NCBI RefSeq assembly: GCF_026619435.1
Contig: NZ_JAOVZQ010000001.1
Span: 1,309,501 to 1,373,500 of the forward strand
Source: Hoeflea ulvae
GTDB lineage: Bacteria > Pseudomonadota > Alphaproteobacteria > Rhizobiales > Rhizobiaceae
Direction of reading: 5' to 3'
Length of the DNA: 64,000 nt
The translations under genes and the position numbers were made by a program. Numbering within the stretch: the first letter of the stretch is position 1; the number at the start of each line of letters is the position of its first letter. Shown piece after piece: positions 9,209-17,919 of this stretch. The notes under the pieces were generated by a model. It ran no database searches. It worked only from the letters and a program-made list of their open reading frames with translations, and was not told the origin of the DNA.

Positions 9209-10312
9209 CTATTCGATTTCGGCGTATTTGCCGTCGGACCAGCGGTAGAACACATAGCCCGGAAGCGACACGTCGCCCTTGTCGTCGAAGTTCAGATCGC
9301 CGAGCACGGTGCTGAAGTCGCCCGAGTTGAGGGCTTCGCGGACCGCGTCATAATCGGTCGATCCGGCAGCCGTGGCAGCCTGTGCATAGGCCTGGATGGC
9401 CGCATAGGTGTAGAGCACATAGCCTTCGGTGGTCTTGCCTGCATCCTGCAACGCCTTGACGACGGCAGCAGCGCCTTCGCTCTTGGTCGGATCCGGCGAG
9501 AAGGTCATCAGGGTGCCTTCACCAGCGTCGCCGGTGATCGCCCAGTACTCGTCGGTCACAAGCGCATCGCCCGAAACCAGAACAGTGGACATGCCCTGTT
9601 CCTTCATCTGGCGGGCCATCAGGCCGGCTTCGGTGTGGTAGCCGCCGACATAGAGCACGTCGATGCCTTCCTGCTTCATCTTCGACACCAGCGCCGAATA
9701 GTCCTTTTCACCTGCGGTGTAGGCTTCATACATCGCAGCAGTGCCGCCGCCGGCTTCGAACGAACCCTTGGTGGCGTCTGCAAGACCCTTGCCATAGGCG
9801 GTCTTGTCGTGAACGAAGGCGATCTTCTTGCCTTCGAAGTTTTTCAGCAGATAGGCTGCGGCGGTTTCGCCCTGCTGGTCATCACGGCCGCAAACGCGGT
9901 AGGTGCCGCCATCGGCGCCGCCTGGACGCTCGTCGGTGAAGGTCGGGTTGGTCGAGGCCGGCGAAATCTGGATGATGCCTTCATCGGTATAGACCGCCGA
10001 AGCCGGGATCGAGGAGCCCGAGCAGAAGTGACCTGCCACGAACACCACGCCGCTGCCGGCAAACTGGTTGGCGACAGCAACAGCCTGCTTCGGATCGCAG
10101 GCGTCATCGCCGATTTCCAGCTTCAGCATTTCGCCGTTGACGCCACCTGCGGCGTTGATGTCGGCAACGGCCTGCTCGGCGCCGGTCTTCATCTGTTCCC
10201 CAAAGGATGCATACTGGCCGGTCATCGGACCTGCGGTCGCAATGACGATCTCGGCGGAGGCCGAAGACATTGCGAACCCGAGTGCGGCTCCTGCCAAAAG
10301 AATCTTCTTCAT
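9209..10312 (-). CDS. livK: Branched-chain amino acid ABC transporter substrate-binding protein LivK
   Basis: Periplasmic Leu/Ile/Val-type binding protein of 367 residues (Peripla_BP_6). A typical signal peptide begins MKKILLAGAALGF and is cut after SASA at about residue 21. The mature start EIVIATAGPMTGQ is characteristic. ATG 10312 is preceded by GGGAG with 5-6 bases spacing; the open frame reaches 10411 but would bury the signal peptide. It is the last gene of the liv operon, 170 bp after the DUF6867 gene, and may have its own promoter, which would suit the high demand for a binding protein. The precise amino acid range is not readable from sequence. Confidence 0.92.
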   Translation of the reverse strand: MKKILLAGAALGFAMSSASAEIVIATAGPMTGQYASFGEQMKTGAEQAVADINAAGGVNGEMLKLEIGDDACDPKQAVAVANQFAGSGVVFVAGHFCSGSSIPASAVYTDEGIIQISPASTNPTFTDERPGGADGGTYRVCGRDDQQGETAAAYLLKNFEGKKIAFVHDKTAYGKGLADATKGSFEAGGGTAAMYEAYTAGEKDYSALVSKMKQEGIDVLYVGGYHTEAGLMARQMKEQGMSTVLVSGDALVTDEYWAITGDAGEGTLMTFSPDPTKSEGAAAVVKALQDAGKTTEGYVLYTYAAIQAYAQAATAAGSTDYDAVREALNSGDFSTVLGDLNFDDKGDVSLPGYVFYRWSDGKYAEIE

Positions 10313-10481
10313 GGTATCTCCCTGCAGCGCTTGTTCGTTTTCCAATAACCGGTCCGCAAGCGCTGATTGTGTTCGGCGCCGGTGTTGGGGGGAATGTTTC
10401 CCCGTGTACAACCATCTAAGCCGATATTTCCAAAGAAATACAGAGCTTTTTGATGGCTATTCGAGCCGCCTTTTTGTGCGG

Positions 10482-10832
10482 TTATTTGTCCTTCGGCCGC
10501 CAGCCAAATGGCCCGGAACGGTCGAAGGCGAAACTGTACTGCTCGGCGATTTGGCCGGCGCGGGTGAACCGCATGCCGAGAAACGCAAAAATCAGAATGA
10601 CAAGGAAGTCGACGACGAAATAATAGCCCGACAACAGTGTTCCGCCGAACAGGGCGAAATGGATGAAGCGGACCGCCAGGCCCAGGATCACCATATACCA
10701 GGCGAGCTGCAGGGGCGTTCTCCAGGTCGAGGCCACCGCCCGCCCGGTCATCCAGGCGGTGCCGCCGCCCAGGATCATCGTGACGATGATGAACTCGGCG
10801 ATTGAAACTTCCCACAAGAGGCCGTTTTCCAT
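10482..10832 (-). CDS. DUF6867 small membrane protein of liv operons
   Basis: 116-residue inner membrane protein with about three hydrophobic segments (roughly residues 12-32, 41-60 and 66-87) and a short positive C-terminal tail ending GPFGWRPKDK. Proteins of this pattern (GGGTAWMTGRAVASTWR, AVRFIHFALF, then QYSFAFDRSGPFGWR) recur in alphaproteobacterial liv operons and are grouped as DUF6867; their role is unknown. Here it sits between livF and livK, 118 bp after livF. An accessory role in amino acid uptake is inferred from position only. Confidence 0.8.
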   Translation of the reverse strand: MENGLLWEVSIAEFIIVTMILGGGTAWMTGRAVASTWRTPLQLAWYMVILGLAVRFIHFALFGGTLLSGYYFVVDFLVILIFAFLGMRFTRAGQIAEQYSFAFDRSGPFGWRPKDK

Positions 10833-10949
10833 CTCTTACCTCCCCTTTGCCGGGCCGCGTTCCATGGAAGCGGCACGGCAGGTTGCAACGTTTTGAATCG
10901 GTTCACCGGCGTCGCCGCCCGGGGAAGACCACATGGCCAAGGCCCGGCA

Positions 10950-11681
10950 TCAATGCGCTCCGCCTTCGAGATAGGCGGCGCGAACCTCGTCACGTTTGAG
11001 CAGTTCGGCGCCGGTGCCCGACAGGGTGATGTTGCCATTGACCATCACATAGCCGCGGTGGGCCAGCTTGAGCGCGTGAAACGCGTTCTGCTCGACGAGG
11101 AACACGGTAAGCCCCTCATTGGTGTTGAGCTCCTTGATGATTTCGAAGATCTGCTTGACGATCAAGGGCGCCAGGCCAAGCGACGGCTCATCGAGCAGCA
11201 GCAGTTTCGGACGGCTCATCAGCGCCCGGGCGATGGCGAGCATCTGCTGTTCGCCGCCCGACAGCGTGCCGCCGCGCTGGCTGGCGCGCTCCTTGAGCCG
11301 CGGGAACAGGTCGAAGACCCGCTTGAGATCATCGTCGAAATGCTTGTCGTCGACGAGCTGCGAGCCCATCTGGAGATTTTCCAGCACGGTCATTCGGCCG
11401 AAGATGCGGCGGCCTTCCGGAGACTGGGCGATGCCCATCCGGATGATCTCGTGGGTCGGCATCCGGGTGATGTCCTGGCCGTCGAAGATGATCTCGCCGG
11501 CACGCGCCCGCGGACTGCCGCAGATCGTCATCATCAGCGTCGACTTGCCGGCGCCATTGGCGCCGATCAGCGTGACGATCTCGCCCTTTCTGACGTCGAC
11601 ATCGACGCCGCGCAGCGCGACGATCTTGCCGTAATAGGTTTCCACGCCGCGAATGGTCAGGAGGTTCTGGTCGTTACTCAT
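10950..11681 (-). CDS. livF: Branched-chain amino acid ABC transporter ATP-binding protein LivF
   Basis: Second ATPase of the Liv importer, 243 residues. Walker A is GANGAGKSTLM near residues 39-49, the signature LSGGEQQM, and Walker B LLLLDEPSLGLAP, the last being the LivF form. It starts MSNDQNLL at 11681, overlapping the livG stop by 4 bp. It forms a heterodimer with LivG on the cytoplasmic side of LivHM. Confidence 0.95.
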   Translation of the reverse strand: MSNDQNLLTIRGVETYYGKIVALRGVDVDVRKGEIVTLIGANGAGKSTLMMTICGSPRARAGEIIFDGQDITRMPTHEIIRMGIAQSPEGRRIFGRMTVLENLQMGSQLVDDKHFDDDLKRVFDLFPRLKERASQRGGTLSGGEQQMLAIARALMSRPKLLLLDEPSLGLAPLIVKQIFEIIKELNTNEGLTVFLVEQNAFHALKLAHRGYVMVNGNITLSGTGAELLKRDEVRAAYLEGGAH

Positions 11682-12670
11682 GACTGGCCTCCCTTGTCGG
11701 TGTCTGCGGGGGTGTTGGCGGCATGCCTGACGGGCATGTCGATCTCCTCCTCGACAGCGGCGACTTCATCCTCATCGACACCGAGATAGGCCGAGATCAC
11801 CTTCGGATCATTCTTGACGGTGTCCGCGCTGCCGTCGGAGATTTTCTGGCCATAGTCGAGCACCACCACATGGTCCGAGATCTCCATGACCACGCCCATA
11901 TCGTGCTCGATCAGCAGGATCGAGGTGCCGTGTTCCTTGCGGATATATTGCAGCAGATTGTTGAGCTCGGTCGACTCGCGCGGGTTGAGGCCCGCGGCAG
12001 GCTCATCCAGGCACAGCAGATGCGGCCGCGTGCACATGGCGCGGGCGATTTCGAGCCGGCGCTGGTCGCCATAGGGCAGATCCGCGGCCGGGTCGTCGGC
12101 GCGCTCAATAAGGCCGGTCTTTTCCAGCCAGTAGGCGGCGAAGTCGATCGCCTCTGACCGGGCCTTCTGGTAGCCGGGCAGGTTGAAGATGCCGCCGATC
12201 GTCATCATCGACGCGATCATCAGCGGATTGTGCTGCGCCACCAAAAGATTTTCCAGCGCGGTCATGCCGCCGAACAGGCGGATGTTCTGGAACGTCCGGG
12301 CCACCTTGGCGCGCTTGGAGATTTCGAAATCCGGCATCCGCTCCAGCAGGAACACCCGGTTGTCGCCATCATCGTTGAACTGCCGTCCGGTGCGGGTCAG
12401 GGCCTCGATCTTGTCGGACTGGAAACCTTCGCCGTGGCGCATGACGATGCGGCCCTCGGTGGGCTTGTAAAAGCCGGTCACGCAGTTGAACACCGTGGTC
12501 TTGCCGGCGCCGTTGGGGCCGATCAGGGCGGTGATGTCGCCGCGGCCGACATTGAAGCTCAGATCATTGACGGCAACCAGTCCGCCAAAGCGCATGGTCA
12601 GGTGCTCGACGGAGAGAACAACATTGTTGTCCCAGTTGTGGGCGGGGGGCGTTTTCATAGCGGTTTCCAT
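11678..12670 (-). CDS. livG: Branched-chain amino acid ABC transporter ATP-binding protein LivG
   Basis: First ATPase of the Liv importer, 330 residues, longer than the usual 255-290. Walker A is GPNGAGKTT, signature-region LPYGDQRRLEIARAM and Walker B LLCLDEPAAGLNP, the last two typical of LivG. Extra length comes from an insert around residues 75-105 (GEGFQSDKIEALTRTG, DDGDNRVFLLERM) and an acidic C-terminal tail (DEDEVAAVEEEIDMP), both common in alphaproteobacterial LivG. The ATG at 12670 shares one base with the livM stop. It overlaps livF by 4 bp. Confidence 0.94.
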   Translation of the reverse strand: METAMKTPPAHNWDNNVVLSVEHLTMRFGGLVAVNDLSFNVGRGDITALIGPNGAGKTTVFNCVTGFYKPTEGRIVMRHGEGFQSDKIEALTRTGRQFNDDGDNRVFLLERMPDFEISKRAKVARTFQNIRLFGGMTALENLLVAQHNPLMIASMMTIGGIFNLPGYQKARSEAIDFAAYWLEKTGLIERADDPAADLPYGDQRRLEIARAMCTRPHLLCLDEPAAGLNPRESTELNNLLQYIRKEHGTSILLIEHDMGVVMEISDHVVVLDYGQKISDGSADTVKNDPKVISAYLGVDEDEVAAVEEEIDMPVRHAANTPADTDKGGQS

Positions 12671-14026
12671 CAGTGGCCCTCGCCTTGAGCGACCATGTCA
12701 GAGCCGATCTTCTTGCGTTCCTTGTAGACCGCGGAAGGGTTCCTGCTCGAGATGATGCCGCGTGGTTTCCACACCATGATGAGCACCATGGCCAGGCCGA
12801 AAATCAGCATGCGATACTGGGTGGGTTCGAAATCGGGGCCGAAGATTTCCTTCAGGAAGCCGAGATTTCTCAGCAGCTCGATGCCGCCGATCATCACCAC
12901 CGAAGCAATGACGACACCGACCTGCGAGCCAAGCCCGCCCAGCACCACGATCGCCAGAATGATCGCCGATTCCAGAAAGGTGAAGCTTTCCGGCGAGATG
13001 AAGCCCTGGCGGGTGGCGAAGAACGAACCGGCAAATCCGGCAAACATCGCGCCGATCGAGAATGCGGTCAGCTTGGTGTTGGTGGTGTTGATACCGAGCG
13101 AGCGGCAGGCGATTTCATCCTCGCGCAGCGCTTCCCAGTGCCCGGCCGATGGGCAGCTTGCGCAGCCGCAGGGTGACGAAATTGGTGATCAGCGCCAGCA
13201 CCAGGATGATGTAGTAGAGATAGATGAAGCGGTGGATGGAATCATAGTCGAGATTGAAGAACTCGGCGAAGCCGCCGGAGCGGGAGAATTCCAGGCCGAA
13301 GAAGCTCGGCTTCGGAATGCCGGAAATTCCGTCCGGACCGCCGGTGAATTCGTACCAGTTGAGCAGCACCACGCGGATGATTTCCCCGAAGGCCAGCGTC
13401 ACGATGGCGAGGTAATCGCCGCGCAGCCGCAAGACCGGAAATCCGAGAATAATTCCCCATGTTGCCGCCAGCAGGCCGGCCAGCGGCAGCGCCGTCCAGA
13501 ACCCGATGTCGAAATACTGCGCCAGCAGCGCGAAGGAATAGGCGCCGACGGCGTAGAAAGCCACATAGCCAAGGTCGAGCAGTCCGGCGAGGCCGACCAC
13601 GATGTTGAGACCCCAGCCGAGCATCACATAGGTCATGATCAGGATCGCCAGATCGATGAACTGGCGGTCGCGATCGGGATAGATCAGCATCACGAGGAAC
13701 GGCAGCGTCAGCGCGATCAGTAGCAGGAACGGCCCGAGAAACCTGCCTACAACCGTCGTCAGTCCGGCGGGAACCGTGATGTTCAGCTCCCGGGTGACCG
13801 GCTTTTTCGCCTTGAACACGAACAGGTTGAGCAGCAACCGGCCGGCAAAGACAATGGCAATCGCCAGGAACCACAGGCCCCAGCGGTAGGTCAGGTCAAG
13901 ACCGCCGGTGACAATGTCGGTTCGCAGCGCAAGGAAGAAGAAGCCCAGCACGGCGACAAGAACGGCGGCTATCGCCGCATCCTTGACGGATTCGGCCATC
14001 AGGCCGGTTTTCGGAGCGGCAGCCAT
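12670..14026 (-). pseudogene. livM: Branched-chain amino acid ABC permease LivM, one-base frameshift
   Basis: Permease subunit of the Liv importer. From ATG 14026 the frame encodes about 296 good LivM residues (to [11 protein letters not shown] near 13139), then reads into a premature TGA at 13115-13117. The expected continuation [17 protein letters not shown] is intact in the next frame from 13137 down to TGA 12670-12672, including the conserved segment after [10 protein letters not shown]. The whole span is 1357 bp, one more than a multiple of three, so a single extra base at about 13138-13139 explains everything; without it the protein would be 451 residues. No other damage is visible, so either a sequencing/assembly error or a very recent mutation is likely. 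livH upstream and livG downstream overlap it by one base each. Confidence 0.9.
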
Positions 14027-14952
14027 TAGACTTTCTCGACTTCGGGTTTGCCGAGCAAGCCGGACGGCATGAAGATCAGCACGATGACCAGGATGGAGAA
14101 GGCGGCGACGTCCTTGTATTCCACCGAGAAATATCCCGACCAGAACACTTCGATCAGACCGATCAGCAGCCCGCCGAGCATGGCGCCCGGAAGCGAGCCG
14201 ATCCCGCCCAGCACGGCTGCGGTAAACGCCTTAACACCTGCGAGGAAGCCGATGTAGAAATCGATCACGCCGTAAAGCAGTAGGAACATGAAGCCCGCCA
14301 CGGCGGCGAGCGCCGCGCCCATCACAAAGGTCAGCGAGATGGTGCGGTCGACATTGACGCCGAGAAGTGCGGCCATCTTCTGGTCCTGCTCGCAGGCACG
14401 CTGCGAGCGGCCCAGAGAGGTCTTGGAGATCAGCAGCGAAAAGCCGATCATCAGCGCCAGGGTGGTGAAGATGATGATCATCTGCATATAGGACAGCTGC
14501 ACCGCGATGGTGCCGTTCTCGGTCACGCCCTCGATCAGCGTGACGCCGCCCTGGATCTGCGGGGGCAGCGGCTTGACGCGCGCACCCTGGGTGATCTGGA
14601 CGAAGTTCTGCAACACGATCGACATGCCGATGGCGGTGATCAACGGCGCCAGCCGGAACGAGCCGCGCAAGGGCCGGTAGGCAAGCCGTTCCACCGTCCA
14701 GCCCCAGGCCGAGGTGAAAAGCATGGCCACCAGCAGCGTCAGAAACAGGATCAGCGGCAGTGCGGTGATGCCCAGGGCGACCAGCGCCAGGAAGGTCGCA
14801 AGCGCGATGAACGAGCCCACCATGAAAATGTCGCCATGGGCGAAATTGATCATGCCGATGATGCCATAGACCATGGTGTAGCCGATGGCGATGAGCCCAT
14901 AAATGGAACCCAGGGTGAGTCCATTGATAAGCTGTTGCAAAAAATATTCCAT
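14026..14952 (-). CDS. livH: Branched-chain amino acid ABC transporter permease LivH
   Basis: Inner membrane permease of 308 residues, BPD_transp_2 family, about eight hydrophobic segments. It opens with the typical LivH pattern QQLINGLTLGSIYGLIAIGY (4-23), then MINFAHGDIFMVG, and has the LGGIGSLPGAMLGG loop near the C-terminus. It is the first gene of livHMGF-DUF6867-livK, so the operon promoter should lie in the 14953-15185 spacer. Its TAA stop shares one base with the livM ATG. Confidence 0.95.
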   Translation of the reverse strand: MEYFLQQLINGLTLGSIYGLIAIGYTMVYGIIGMINFAHGDIFMVGSFIALATFLALVALGITALPLILFLTLLVAMLFTSAWGWTVERLAYRPLRGSFRLAPLITAIGMSIVLQNFVQITQGARVKPLPPQIQGGVTLIEGVTENGTIAVQLSYMQMIIIFTTLALMIGFSLLISKTSLGRSQRACEQDQKMAALLGVNVDRTISLTFVMGAALAAVAGFMFLLLYGVIDFYIGFLAGVKAFTAAVLGGIGSLPGAMLGGLLIGLIEVFWSGYFSVEYKDVAAFSILVIVLIFMPSGLLGKPEVEKV

Positions 14953-15185
14953 GAGGCAGCGGTCCCTCTTGTCTTTTTCTGGGGGCGCTTTGATGCGCCC
15001 TCTTTCCCCTGCCTGTCTCTATATCGTGTTTTCCGGAGCCGAGAATAGGAAAAAATGGCCGGTTGCAAGTTTTCAGAATTTCAATCGATTAAATGAAAAA
15101 TGTCCTGCAAAATCCTAGGTTTCCGTGGTTCATGAACCGGAAAACCTGCAACCGCGGGTGTTTCGGGCGGCAAATCCGGCCCAAA

Positions 15186-15965
15186 TCACCTGATGCGCTT
15201 GAGAAATCCGTCGGGCGCCACGGTGATCAGCAGTTTCTTGTCGATTCTGCCGTCGATCTCGAAATTCGCATCGCGCTTCAGGAATGCATGGACGGCGGAT
15301 TTCGGACCATTGCCCGGCCCCCGGGGACGGTCGGCCGACATATGTTCCGGCATGTCCTCGAGCAGGGTGTCGAAAACGATGCAATAGCTGCCCGGCGAGA
15401 CCAGCGGCGCATAGGCCTCGAGCTCGGCCAGGACATGATCACGGGTGTGGTTCGAATCCAGGCACACCAGGATCCGCTTGTAGCCTGAGGCGATTGCGGC
15501 CACCTGGGCGATTGTGGCGGCGGCGATGCTGGAGCCTTCGATCATGTCGATGCGCGGGGCCAGGGGATGCGCCTCGATGGCTTCGCGGTTGTGCGCCCGG
15601 ATGTCGATGTCGATGCCGAGAACCTTGCGTTTCGGGTTGCGCGGGTCAAGCATTTCGCCACGCTCGGTGGCGTCACACAGATCGAGCAGCGCCAGCAGCG
15701 AGGCCGAATAGATCAGCGAGCCGCCATGGGCGATGCCGGTTTCGATGATCAGGTCCGGCCTGACCTTCCACACCAGTTCCTGCAGGGCCCAGGCATCATT
15801 CGGAAACTGGATTGCCGGACGGCCGAACCAGGAGAAATTGTAGCAATATTTGTGACGCGCCGACTCACTGAGCCAGGTTCTGGACAGCGCCTGCAGATCG
15901 CCATCAGCAGCAAGTCCGTCGATATTGTGCTCCACCTCGGCGCGAAATGTTTCATGCGGGTCCAT
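15186..15965 (-). CDS. CmcI/rhamnosyl O-methyltransferase family protein (cephalosporin hydroxylase-like)
   Basis: 259-residue class I SAM-dependent methyltransferase-like protein of the RMNT_CmcI family. Visible family features are NFSWFGRPAIQFPND (about 42-56), LIIETGIAHGGSLIYSA (SAM motif I, about 73-89), VLGIDIDIRAHN (about 117-128) and VCLDSNHTRDHV (about 175-186). Relatives methylate sugar hydroxyls of surface glycolipids and polysaccharides. ATG 15965 lies inside the 3' end of the WbqC gene (14-bp overlap); the long frame upstream of it overlaps that gene and has no homology. It is the last gene of the minus-strand cluster and ends about 235 bp from livH. The sugar acceptor is unknown. 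Confidence 0.8.
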   Translation of the reverse strand: MDPHETFRAEVEHNIDGLAADGDLQALSRTWLSESARHKYCYNFSWFGRPAIQFPNDAWALQELVWKVRPDLIIETGIAHGGSLIYSASLLALLDLCDATERGEMLDPRNPKRKVLGIDIDIRAHNREAIEAHPLAPRIDMIEGSSIAAATIAQVAAIASGYKRILVCLDSNHTRDHVLAELEAYAPLVSPGSYCIVFDTLLEDMPEHMSADRPRGPGNGPKSAVHAFLKRDANFEIDGRIDKKLLITVAPDGFLKRIR

Positions 15966-16674
15966 CGATAAAATCCTTCCAGTTCCGCGTCTCTGACGCG
16001 ATTGCCGCCACACCGTCGCGGCCGCAATTGGCGACCAGATCCAGCGCGGTGACATGGGGCGTGAACGCGCCATGCAATTGAGGGTAGGGCGTCCGCTGAT
16101 AGTCCATATAGGACACCGATACAGCTTCGGCTTCAAAGCGCGCGTGGTCGAGATAGTTTCGCGCCCCGTGTCCGGTGACATAATCCGTGCCGCCGACCGC
16201 CTTGACCAGCGCCAGCACCCGCTCGCTGCCGGAGCCCGCGATGCCCAGGCTCCGGGAATCGACGAAACGTGTCGCGCCATCCAGACCGAAATACCGGCTC
16301 AAAGCCAGCATGCTTTCGCGAGCCAGGTCCGCGGCGGTCTCGTGTCCGCCGTCGATCACGGTTGTTGCCAGCGCCAGCGCATCGGCCGCATAGGGCGCGC
16401 CGTCAAGGCTCTGCGCCAGCATCGCCAGATGGCGATGCCGCCAGTCGGGCGAGGGCTGCAGCCGGACTGCGTCGATCGTCTGTCTCAATTGATGATCGTG
16501 CAGCGGCGCCGTCATCCAGGCCACCCCGCCAGGCATCTTGACCTGAACCCGGTTGCAAAAACCGCCCTTGGAAAATTGGACGTCGTCATAGTGGATGAAC
16601 ACGTCGGCAAGACGGATCTGCTCGAGCATGCCCACCCAGGGAAAATACATCGACTGGCTGATCACCACTCTCAT
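15952..16674 (-). CDS. WbqC-like family protein
   Basis: 240-residue cytoplasmic protein of the WbqC family, recognised from the opening VVISQSMYFPWVGMLEQI, then ADVFIHYDDVQFSKGGFCNRVQV, and GHGARNYLDHARFEAEAVSVSYMDY near the C-terminal third, split here for the reader. WbqC-like genes are typical of O-antigen and capsule clusters; their reaction is not established with certainty. I start at ATG 16674 (RVVISQS), since the upstream ATG would add unconserved residues. It overlaps the following CmcI-like gene by 14 bp and follows the methyltransferase gene after 97 bp. Confidence 0.82.
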   Translation of the reverse strand: MRVVISQSMYFPWVGMLEQIRLADVFIHYDDVQFSKGGFCNRVQVKMPGGVAWMTAPLHDHQLRQTIDAVRLQPSPDWRHRHLAMLAQSLDGAPYAADALALATTVIDGGHETAADLARESMLALSRYFGLDGATRFVDSRSLGIAGSGSERVLALVKAVGGTDYVTGHGARNYLDHARFEAEAVSVSYMDYQRTPYPQLHGAFTPHVTALDLVANCGRDGVAAIASETRNWKDFIDGPA

Positions 16675-16770
16675 GGTGCGACATACTCCATTTTGCGCGT
16701 CGTCACCAAACCGGCAAGCCATTGCCCGGCCGCGGAACCATCCTCGAAAAGGGCCAAAATTGGGCGCACG

Positions 16771-17919
16771 TCAATTCAGCAGATCCCTTATTGACACGAT
16801 ATTGCCGACATCAACGCCTCTTTCGATCAGGGATGTCCGGATTTCATCGAAGAATGTCATGGAGCCGACGAAAAAACTGGCGCCGTGATCCTTAGGCACT
16901 GCATCGAGAGACAATATCGGCAATTGATATCCGTCTATGAATTTGCCGGTCCACGAGGTGTTGGTGTCAAAGATCGGCGTGCGGCCGAAATCCCCGGCGG
17001 CGGCCAGATAAGGCAAAGACCTCAAAGGCACATAGCAGTTCTTGTTTTCAGTCCCGTCATACCAGGTTTGAAATGCGGAAATGGCACGTGCTGCACGGTC
17101 GAGATATCCGTCACAGATTGGCGGTTCAATCGCCGCCACACCCCTGTTCCGGCCCGCCAGCTTGCGTGCGGTGACATGAAAGGTGTTGCCGTAACTTCCA
17201 CCTCGGACCTCGATTTCCGAGAACCCGGCGTGGAGCAGGATCAGGTGTATCGAGCGGGATGTGAACATATTCACATGCTGGTGCTCGAATTGCGATATGT
17301 CCCCCAGTTCAATGGACTGGGTGGAATTCGTCGTCGAGAAACAGAAGACCCCGCCATCGCACAAGCTGGCAAAGACCTGTTCGCTGAACCCGACAACATC
17401 GGGGATGTGCTCGAAGACATCATTGCAATAGATGAACTCTGTCGGGCTATCGATCAAACCCTGCCCAAAATACTCGTTTATCAGCTCGAAACCGAGTTTC
17501 TGGCTCCACTTTCTTGAGTATTCGGACGGGTCAATTCCGACAGCCCTGAAACCGTTGGCCTTCAGATATGCGATGGAAAAACCGGCTCCGCAGCCAATCT
17601 CGTAAGCGGTCCTTGGCGAAAAACGTTCGACTTCTCCGAGAAAGAAACGGTTCACACTCGATCCATAAGTGTCCATCTGGCCGGATTCCGGGTTGAGAAA
17701 GCCAATGTTCTCGTTCATCCGGTAAGCACGGTTTATGGTGTCCCATTCCAGCCGGGTTGGCTGATACCGCAAATAGTCGAATTCATGGTCGATGGAGACC
17801 CGAATGGGGAGAGTCTGGTCGATTTTGGGTGAAGCTTCCGTGGAACCGCTCAAGCGCCAGTAAAATGGCATTCTCGCAATTTCAACGCAATCGCTCGTAA
17901 CAGTCCAGTGCGGATGCAT
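16771..17919 (-). CDS. Class I SAM-dependent methyltransferase with C-terminal extra domain
   Basis: 382 residues. The N-terminal third holds the SAM motif EIGCGAGFSIAYLKANG (about 107-123) with AVGIDPSEYSR following, and FIYCNDVFEHIPDV, the methyl-accepting fold of the Methyltransf_11/23 group. The C-terminal about 100 residues (DTNTSWTGKFIDGYQLPILS, FFVGSMTFFDEIRTSL) look like the Rossmann-like C-terminal domain seen in sugar C-methyltransferases, suggesting a nucleotide sugar or glycan substrate. The gene overlaps the upstream FAD protein by 38 bp. Base composition is visibly less GC-rich than in the flanking operons. The exact substrate is unknown. Confidence 0.75.
   Translation of the reverse strand: MHPHWTVTSDCVEIARMPFYWRLSGSTEASPKIDQTLPIRVSIDHEFDYLRYQPTRLEWDTINRAYRMNENIGFLNPESGQMDTYGSSVNRFFLGEVERFSPRTAYEIGCGAGFSIAYLKANGFRAVGIDPSEYSRKWSQKLGFELINEYFGQGLIDSPTEFIYCNDVFEHIPDVVGFSEQVFASLCDGGVFCFSTTNSTQSIELGDISQFEHQHVNMFTSRSIHLILLHAGFSEIEVRGGSYGNTFHVTARKLAGRNRGVAAIEPPICDGYLDRAARAISAFQTWYDGTENKNCYVPLRSLPYLAAAGDFGRTPIFDTNTSWTGKFIDGYQLPILSLDAVPKDHGASFFVGSMTFFDEIRTSLIERGVDVGNIVSIRDLLN

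Noticed and set aside
9209..10411. Longer start for livK at 10411
   Set aside because: It would place about 33 residues before an ideal signal peptide; ATG 10312 has a good ribosome site.
12752..13723. 323-codon plus-strand frame opposite livM
   Set aside because: It covers conserved livM sequence; its product has no domain and no ribosome site.
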